Assembly (NCBI RefSeq): GCF_021404305.1
Contig: NZ_JABFTX010000001.1
Span: 124,001 to 188,000 of the forward strand
Reading direction: 5' to 3'
Source: Billgrantia ethanolica
GTDB taxonomy: Bacteria; Pseudomonadota; Gammaproteobacteria; Pseudomonadales; Halomonadaceae
DNA: 64,000 nucleotides
Shown: positions 58,327 through 64,000 of the stretch, piece by piece
Position numbering within the stretch: the stretch's first letter is position 1
Layout: every line of letters starts with the position of its first letter
Notes under the pieces: model-generated
Databases searched by the model: none
The model's input: only the letters and a program-made list of their open reading frames with translations
Told to the model about the DNA's origin: nothing
Program-made: the position numbers and the translations under genes

Positions 58327-58626
58327 ATGTTTGCACTGAACCTATTTGCCGAGCTCGGCCATGCCACTCATCGCCAGTTCGCCCGAGGCATCCGCCTGGC
58401 AGCGCTTGCCGCTGCCGTGGGGTTGGCTGGCTGCGCGGCTCAGCCCGGCGCCGACCTGCCGCCCTTCGGCGAGACGGTGCAGCACACCAAGCGGCTGCAG
58501 ACCTACGAGCCCGGCGATGACGCCCCGGCGCTGGGGGGCGCCAAGGCGGCCGAGGCGATGCGCAATTACCGCAGCGGCGGGACGGGACTGCAGCCGCTGC
58601 CCATGAGCTCCAGTTCGCTGCCCTGA
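58327..58626 (+). CDS. Small lipoprotein in the Tad locus
   Basis: The 99-residue protein has a signal peptide with a lipobox LAGC (LAALAAAVGLAGCAAQPGAD), then about 55 polar residues. GGAGGTG lies eight bases before the ATG at 58327. It sits between the secretin and tadZ and could be a pilotin-like partner of the secretin (the place of RcpB in other loci), but I see no recognisable fold. Confidence 0.7.
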   Translation: MFALNLFAELGHATHRQFARGIRLAALAAAVGLAGCAAQPGADLPPFGETVQHTKRLQTYEPGDDAPALGGAKAAEAMRNYRSGGTGLQPLPMSSSSLP

Positions 58627-58674
58627 ATCTGCCAAGAGCAAGACACGCAACGAGCAGGAACGGAAACACCGGTG

Positions 58675-58693
58675 CCGGCGCCGAGAGCGCCGG
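58675..58693 (+). promoter_or_regulatory. Intercistronic hairpin before tadZ
   Basis: CCGGCGC-CGAGA-GCGCCGG, a perfect 7-bp stem with no T run, in the 100-base gap between the lipoprotein gene and tadZ. It may protect or process the operon transcript. Confidence 0.4.
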
Positions 58694-58726
58694 TGAACGA
58701 AGGCTGACGAACAACGGGTATTCGCC

Positions 58727-59914
58727 ATGCTGACACGGCTCGAGATACGGCTGGTGGGGCGCTCCAGGGCGGACATGGAGGCGCTGGAGGCGCTGTTGCG
58801 TAGCCAGGGCGGCATCGATGTCACGCTGCGGCAGTTGATCAACGGCAGCGTCGATCCCCTGGATGGCATAGAGACGCTGCCCGACGCCCTGGTGCTGATG
58901 GTGGGGGAGAACTGGGAGGCGGAGCTGATGGCGCTGTGCGAACGCCCTGTCGGCGAGCGCCCACCGCTGCTGGTGGTCGGCCCCAAGGGTAACGTGGAGC
59001 TGATTCGTCTGGCCATGCGCGCCGGCGCCCGGGACTACTTCTCGCCGCCCATCGACGACGGCGAGATTGGCCGCTTCCTGCGTGAGATCGTCCGCGACCG
59101 GCGCGAGGAGCTGGCGCTCCCTACTGCCAGCCTGACCGCGGTGATCAACGCCAAGGGCGGCTCCGGGGCCAGCCTGGTGGCGGCCAACCTGGCCCACCGA
59201 CTGACGATAGAGGGCAAGGAGTGTGCCGTGGTTGACCTGGACGTGCAGTTCGGTTCGCTGCCGCTCTACTTCAACCTTACGCCGGACCATGGCCTGGTGC
59301 AGGCACTGGACGCTGCCGACAGCCTGGACAGCTTGGCCATGTCGGCCTATGTCCAGCACCACGAGAGCGGCCTTGGCCTGCTGGCTTCGTCGCCGGAGGA
59401 CCGCGCCAGCCTCTCCGAGGTGCCGGAGGTTCGGGTCGAGCAGCTGCTGCACGTGCTGGGCCAGGACCACGAGGAGGTGGTGGTCGACCTGCCGCGCTGG
59501 ATCAACGGCGCCACCGCCTGCGTGCTCGAACGCGCCGACCGGGTGCTGATGGTGATGCAGCAGAGCGTGGCGCATCTGCACGACGCCCAGCGCCTGCGCG
59601 ACATCCTGGTGCATGAACTCGGGCTGCCGCCTGCACGATTGATGGTCGTGGTCAATCGCTACGACAAGCGCAACGAGGTATCGCTGAGCGCCATCGGCGA
59701 TGCCTTGCCGGGGCTGCCGCTCCACACCCTGCCCAACGACTACCGCCATGCCAGCCAGAGCATCAACGTCGGCAGCCCGCTGATCGATCTGGCGCGCAAG
59801 GCGCCGCTTACCCGCGCGCTGAAGGCATTGGCGCTGGCGCTGATAACGCCGCGTGAGCCGCCGGTGCCAGCACGCCGCTGGTCGCTGCGGCTGTGGAATC
59901 GTACCCAACACTGA
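58727..59914 (+). CDS. tadZ: TadZ/CpaE, atypical ParA-MinD-like localisation protein
   Basis: The 395-residue protein has a receiver-like N-terminal domain (about 1-120, without a clear phosphoacceptor) and a MinD-like ATPase domain. The deviant Walker A reads INAKGGSGAS: the second Lys of KGGxGK[T/S] is replaced by Ala, as is common in TadZ. VVDLDVQFGSL is the A' region and VVVDLPRW the Walker B position. TadZ marks the pole where the pilus machine assembles. Confidence 0.9.
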   Translation: MLTRLEIRLVGRSRADMEALEALLRSQGGIDVTLRQLINGSVDPLDGIETLPDALVLMVGENWEAELMALCERPVGERPPLLVVGPKGNVELIRLAMRAGARDYFSPPIDDGEIGRFLREIVRDRREELALPTASLTAVINAKGGSGASLVAANLAHRLTIEGKECAVVDLDVQFGSLPLYFNLTPDHGLVQALDAADSLDSLAMSAYVQHHESGLGLLASSPEDRASLSEVPEVRVEQLLHVLGQDHEEVVVDLPRWINGATACVLERADRVLMVMQQSVAHLHDAQRLRDILVHELGLPPARLMVVVNRYDKRNEVSLSAIGDALPGLPLHTLPNDYRHASQSINVGSPLIDLARKAPLTRALKALALALITPREPPVPARRWSLRLWNRTQH

Positions 59915-59937
59915 CCCTTGCTGACCGGGAGACGGCC

Positions 59938-61287
59938 ATGAATTTTCGCGAACGCATGACGGCAGGAGAAGAGGAGCGTGGTTGGGGCAATCGTGTCGGC
60001 CTGTCGCCCGCCGAGCAGGAGTGCAAGCAGCGGCTGTTCCGCCAGCTGGTCAAGGTGATGGATCTGGCGCTGCTCAGCACGCTGGAGGAGCGCGAAGCGC
60101 GCAGCCAGGTGCAGCAGGTGTGCGAGGCCTTGATGAGCAAGGAATCGCTGCCGTTCAACGCGGCCGTACGCCAGCGCATCGTCAGCGAACTGCAGGACGA
60201 GGTGCTGGGCCTGGGGCCGCTGGAGACGCTGCTGGCCGACAAGGGCATCTCGGACATTCTGGTCAACGGCACCAACCCGATCTACGTGGAACGCCGCGGC
60301 AAGCTGGAACAGACCCGGCTGCGCTTCGATAGCGATCAGCACCTGATGACCATCATCGACCGCATCGTGTCGAGCGTCGGGCGGCGCGTGGACGAATCCT
60401 CGCCGATGGTCGATGCGCGGCTCAAGGACGGCTCGCGGATCAACGCGGTGATTCCTCCGCTGGCCATCGACGGGCCGATGCTGTCGATCCGCCGCTTCGC
60501 CGTGGACCGCCTCACCGCCGAGAACCTGATCGCCCACGGCAGCCTCTCGCCGGTCATCGCCCAACTGCTGGAAAAAGTGGTCAAGGCGCGGCTCAACGTG
60601 CTGGTCTCGGGCGGTACCGGCGCCGGCAAGACCACGCTGCTCAACGTGCTGTCGGGCTTCATCCCGCCCGATGAGCGCATCGTCACCATCGAAGACTCCG
60701 CCGAGCTGCAGCTGCAGCAGCCCCATGTCGGCCGGCTGGAGACGCGTCCGCCCAACATCGAGGGGCGCGGCGAGGTGACCCAGCGTGACCTGGTGCGCAA
60801 CAGCCTGCGTATGCGCCCCGACCGCATCATCGTTGGCGAGGTGCGCGGCGGTGAGGCCTTCGACATGCTGCAGGCGATGAACACCGGCCACGACGGCTCG
60901 CTCACCACCATCCATGCCAACACCCCCCGCGACGCCCTGACGCGGATCGAGAACATGGTGGCGATGAGCGGTTACCAGTTGCCGCCCCGTGCGCTGCGCT
61001 CGCAGATCGCCTCGGCCATCGATCTGGTGGTTCAGGTGGAGCGCCAGGAGGACGGTGTGCGGCGGCTGGTCAGCGTGCAGGAGGTCAACGGGCAGGAGGG
61101 CGAGATCATCACCATGTCGGAGCTGTTCCGCTTCGAGCGCGAAGGCATCGACGAGCATGGCCGGGTGATGGGGCGCTATATGGCCACCGGCGTGGTGCCT
61201 GGCTTCTACGATCATCTCAAACGCCGCGGCCTGGATCCGGGACTGGAGGTGTTCCAGGTGGGGGGAGGCCAGCGGTCATGGGTCTGA
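59938..61287 (+). CDS. tadA: Tad secretion ATPase TadA/CpaF
   Basis: The 449-residue type II/IV secretion ATPase powers pilus assembly. It has Walker [10 protein letters not shown] (about 225-233), an Asp box (TIEDSAEL), Walker B-like [19 protein letters not shown] and a His box [20 protein letters not shown] at 59938 has GGGAG nine bases upstream. Its end overlaps tadB by 10 bases. Confidence 0.95.
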   Translation: MNFRERMTAGEEERGWGNRVGLSPAEQECKQRLFRQLVKVMDLALLSTLEEREARSQVQQVCEALMSKESLPFNAAVRQRIVSELQDEVLGLGPLETLLADKGISDILVNGTNPIYVERRGKLEQTRLRFDSDQHLMTIIDRIVSSVGRRVDESSPMVDARLKDGSRINAVIPPLAIDGPMLSIRRFAVDRLTAENLIAHGSLSPVIAQLLEKVVKARLNVLVSGGTGAGKTTLLNVLSGFIPPDERIVTIEDSAELQLQQPHVGRLETRPPNIEGRGEVTQRDLVRNSLRMRPDRIIVGEVRGGEAFDMLQAMNTGHDGSLTTIHANTPRDALTRIENMVAMSGYQLPPRALRSQIASAIDLVVQVERQEDGVRRLVSVQEVNGQEGEIITMSELFRFEREGIDEHGRVMGRYMATGVVPGFYDHLKRRGLDPGLEVFQVGGGQRSWV

Positions 61288-62270
61288 ACCTCGATTTCAA
61301 CCTCTCCGATGAGATGATCTTCATCGGCATGATCTTCATTGCCGCCTTCCTGCTGATGCAGAGCTTCCTGGTGCCGACGTTCGGCGAGAATCGCAAGGCG
61401 CAGAAGCGGCTGAAGAAGCGCCTGCACGCCATTTCGGCCAGCGCCGATCACGGCAAGGCCTCGCTGGTGCGGCGCAAGTACCTGCGTCAGCTTTCGCCGC
61501 TGGAGCGCGCACTGGAGGCGCTGCCCGGTATGGCCCGGGTCGAGCGCCTGGTCGAACAGGCGGGGCGCGAGACCCCGGCCTATCGGGTGGTGCTGCAGAG
61601 CCTCGGCCTGGGTGGTGTCTTCGGTGCGGTCGGTTTCCTGTTGCTGCCGCAACCCATGCTCGGCGTGCTGTTGGGGGGTGGCGTGGCAGCGCTGCCGTTC
61701 ATGCGCTTGCAGCGTCTGCGCAGCCAGCGCCTGGCGCGCTTCGAGGAGCAGTTGCCCGATGCCCTGATCATCATGGCACGGGCCCTGCGCGCGGGGCATC
61801 CCTTCAGCGACGCCATGCATCTGGTGGCCGAGGAGATGGCCGATCCCGTCGCCGGCGAGTTCCGTACCACCTTCATGGAGATCAACTACGGCGGCGAGGT
61901 GCGCAGCGCCATGCTGGGCATGCTGGAACGGGTGCCGAGCGTGACCGTGATGGTGTTCACCACCTCGGTGCTGATCCAGAAGGAGAGTGGCGGCAACCTG
62001 GCCGAACTGCTCGACGGCCTGGCCGCGGTGGTGCGCGACCGCTTCCGCTTCCAGCGCAAGGTGCGCACGCTCTCTGCCCAGGGGCGCATGGCCGCCTGGA
62101 TCCTCTCGCTGCTGCCTTTCGCTTTGGCCGGTGTGCTCACTCTGGTGTCGCCGAATTTCCTGCCCATGCTCACCCAGGACCCGGTGGGGCGGCAGATGAT
62201 AGCGGCGGCTTTCTTCATGGTCGTGGTCGGCATCCTGTGGATGCGCCGCATCGTGCGCATCGACGTGTGA
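61278..62270 (+). CDS. tadB: Tad inner-membrane protein TadB
   Basis: The 330-residue protein has the T2SF domain (MARALRAGHPFSDAMHLVAEE, about residues 172-192) flanked by hydrophobic helices near residues 10-30, 115-140 and at the C-terminus. It forms the inner-membrane platform with TadC. Starts inside the end of tadA. Confidence 0.93.
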   Translation: MGLNLDFNLSDEMIFIGMIFIAAFLLMQSFLVPTFGENRKAQKRLKKRLHAISASADHGKASLVRRKYLRQLSPLERALEALPGMARVERLVEQAGRETPAYRVVLQSLGLGGVFGAVGFLLLPQPMLGVLLGGGVAALPFMRLQRLRSQRLARFEEQLPDALIIMARALRAGHPFSDAMHLVAEEMADPVAGEFRTTFMEINYGGEVRSAMLGMLERVPSVTVMVFTTSVLIQKESGGNLAELLDGLAAVVRDRFRFQRKVRTLSAQGRMAAWILSLLPFALAGVLTLVSPNFLPMLTQDPVGRQMIAAAFFMVVVGILWMRRIVRIDV

Positions 62271-62283
62271 GGAGGAAGCCCGC

Positions 62284-63264
62284 ATGAATGCTTCAACTGT
62301 TTGGCTCGAACGCTTCAGCGACCTGTTGCAGGACCCGCAGGCCATGCAGCTTGGCTTCGCCGCCCTGCTGGGCATGGCGGTCTTCAGCCTGCTGGTGGCG
62401 CTGGTGCTGCTGGTCATGGGGCTGTCGGATCCGCTGCGGCGCCGGCTCAAGCATCTGGAAGCCAGCGCCGAGGTGGCCGGTGGGCATGGCAAGGTGGATG
62501 AGAGCGGGCTGGTGCAGTGGCTGGGGCCCATGGGCGAGAAGCTGATTCCCGAAAAGGATGAGGTGCGCAGCCGGATCGCCACGGAACTGCGCCATGCCGG
62601 CAAGCGCTCGCCGTCGGCCGTCAGCCTGTTCTACGGCATACGCCTGCTGCTGACCGTGGTGCCGCCGCTGCTGGTACTGCTGCTGGTCATCCCGTTCGTG
62701 CGCCTTCCGCCGACGGTAGCGGTACTGCTGCTGATCATTCCGGCCATCGTCGGCTACCTGCTGCCGCGTTTCTGGCTGGAGCGGGCGATACGGCAGCGCA
62801 CCCAGCAGCTGCGCCGCGGCCTGCCCGATGCCCTCGATCTGCTGGTGGTGTGCAGTGAGGCCGGTCTCGGGCTGGGAGCGGCGATCCAGCGGGTGGCACG
62901 CGACCTGGAGGTGAGTCACCCGGAGCTGGCCGACGAGCTGCACCTGTTCGGCATGCAGACCCGTGCCGGCATGGACAACAAGACCGCACTGCGCGACCTG
63001 GAGGAGCGTACCGGCGTGGAGGACATCCGTGGCCTGGTGACCACGCTGCTGCAGAGCATGCGCTTCGGTACCAGCATCGCCATGACCCTGCGCCTGTTCG
63101 CCGTGGAGCTGCGCGACAAGCGCACTCAGGAGGCGGAGGAGAAGGCCGCCAAGGTCAGTACCAAGATGCTGTTTCCCTTGATTTTCTGTGTCTTTCCCAG
63201 CTTCTTCGTGGTGGCTTTGGGGCCGCCGCTGCTGGGTGCGGCGGCCGCCCTGGCGGGGCGCTGA
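62284..63264 (+). CDS. tadC: Tad inner-membrane protein TadC
   Basis: The 326-residue T2SF-domain protein has LPDALDLLVVCSEAGLGLGAAI and EVSHPELADELHLF, with helices at about 20-40, 110-160 and the C-terminus. AGGAGGAAG precedes its ATG. It is the second platform protein. Confidence 0.93.
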   Translation: MNASTVWLERFSDLLQDPQAMQLGFAALLGMAVFSLLVALVLLVMGLSDPLRRRLKHLEASAEVAGGHGKVDESGLVQWLGPMGEKLIPEKDEVRSRIATELRHAGKRSPSAVSLFYGIRLLLTVVPPLLVLLLVIPFVRLPPTVAVLLLIIPAIVGYLLPRFWLERAIRQRTQQLRRGLPDALDLLVVCSEAGLGLGAAIQRVARDLEVSHPELADELHLFGMQTRAGMDNKTALRDLEERTGVEDIRGLVTTLLQSMRFGTSIAMTLRLFAVELRDKRTQEAEEKAAKVSTKMLFPLIFCVFPSFFVVALGPPLLGAAAALAGR

Positions 63265-63301
63265 GTCGGCCAATGTCATCAACGAGTGGGAGGGGGTTGT
63301 C

Positions 63302-64000
63302 ATGAAAATCACTACACGATGCCGTGCGGCCTGTGCCGTTGCCACGTTGTCCCTGGCGCTGACCGGCTGTGCCGCCACCGGCGGGAGCATGTCCCAGGAG
63401 GACGACGTATACGGAGCGCTGGGTGGCGGAGGGTCGTCGGTGGCCTATGGTACCGCCTTCCCGGTGGGCTCCCCCGAGGAGGCCTACCGCAACGGCGAGG
63501 CCGCCCTGCGTGCCGGCGACGCCGATCGTGCGCTGTTCGAATACCTGCGCGGGTTGCGCATGGAGCGGCGTCCACAGGCCGAAGCCTTGTACCGGGTCGG
63601 CATCATCCACCACGGCCGCGGAAACCATGAGCTGGCCGACATGGCCTATCGCTGGGTGCTGGAGATCGATCCACGCCATCCCGGTGCCGGCACCGCGCTT
63701 GGTATCATCCTGATCCAGCAGCGCGATTACGATCAGGCCGAGCGTTTCCTCACGCCCATCGCCGCGCGGCGTGATGCGCCCTGGCAGGCCCACAACGCCC
63801 TGGGTGTGATCGCCGACATGCGCGCCGACCACGCCACGGCCCAGGGCCACTATGCGCGTGCTCTGGAAACGAACCCGAGAACGCCGCTGGTGCTCAACAA
63901 CCAGGGCTACTCGCGTTACCTTGCCGGCGACCTGCCGGGGGCGCGTCAGGCCCTGCGTCAGGCGCTCAACGCCAATCCCAACTACGACCTGGCCTGGCGC
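63302..64000 (+). CDS. tadD: Tad lipoprotein TadD with TPR repeats (3' end beyond window)
   Basis: From the ATG at 63302 (GGGAGGGGG six bases upstream) the frame is open to the window edge (233 codons). A signal peptide ends in lipobox LTGC. Tetratricopeptide repeats follow (for example EAYRNGEAALRAGDADRALF and AHNALGVIADMRADHATAQ). TadD is an outer-membrane lipoprotein that helps the secretin assemble. The stop lies outside the window. Confidence 0.9.
   Translation, partial: MKITTRCRAACAVATLSLALTGCAATGGSMSQEDDVYGALGGGGSSVAYGTAFPVGSPEEAYRNGEAALRAGDADRALFEYLRGLRMERRPQAEALYRVGIIHHGRGNHELADMAYRWVLEIDPRHPGAGTALGIILIQQRDYDQAERFLTPIAARRDAPWQAHNALGVIADMRADHATAQGHYARALETNPRTPLVLNNQGYSRYLAGDLPGARQALRQALNANPNYDLAWR

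Overview
The window is a gene-dense, GC-rich chromosomal segment of a gammaproteobacterium. The gene order, the protein sequences and the presence of both a monomeric and a homodimeric NADP-isocitrate dehydrogenase next to clpS-clpA suggest a member of the Halomonadaceae (Halomonas or a close relative). That placement is inferred from sequence, not from a search. I see no insertion sequence, integrase, prophage or CRISPR array.

Layout. 1-2605: the 3' end of an RND efflux permease, then nudJ-rluE. 2890-6526: two different isocitrate dehydrogenases in tandem, each followed by a near-identical hairpin terminator. 6664-11470: an almost complete N-degron pathway (clpS, clpA, infA, bpt, aat). 11654-19807: ftsK, lolA, rarA, a hemerythrin-like protein that has lost most metal ligands, murI and trmA. 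20007-29205: the 180-kDa NAD-glutamate dehydrogenase, pyrD, rmf, rlmKL and a small glutaredoxin-like protein. 29321-34101: a c-di-GMP island (a periplasmic-sensor GGDEF-EAL protein, a WGR protein, a GGDEF protein), followed by an orphan family-5 solute-binding protein that abuts pdxB. 36846-40625: htpX, alaA, an RbgA/YlqF-like GTPase and msrB. 40716-41510: a tRNA operon alternating Glu(UUC) and Gly(GCC) three times, with a decayed fourth Gly copy. 41677-45605: an ABC-2 transporter fused translationally to queF, a nitroreductase, a hot-dog thioesterase and tRNA-Ser(GGA).

The most notable feature lies in the 815-base stretch 45606-46420, which has no protein gene. It holds two tandem paralogous small RNA genes of the CsrB/RsmZ type. 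Each has GGA motifs in hairpin loops, a strong intrinsic terminator and an upstream inverted repeat resembling the GacA activating site. They lie directly upstream of a PAS-GADEF-EAL protein, which suggests a link between Gac/Csr control and c-di-GMP turnover.

48461-53230 carries a DUF3617 periplasmic protein and a divergent MFP-RND efflux pair. From 53572 to the right edge runs a Tad/Flp pilus locus: flp, prepilin peptidase, an AAA+ ATPase of unassigned role, rcpC, rcpA, a small lipoprotein, tadZ, tadA, tadB, tadC and the start of tadD. Its leader carries 21-bp tandem repeats.
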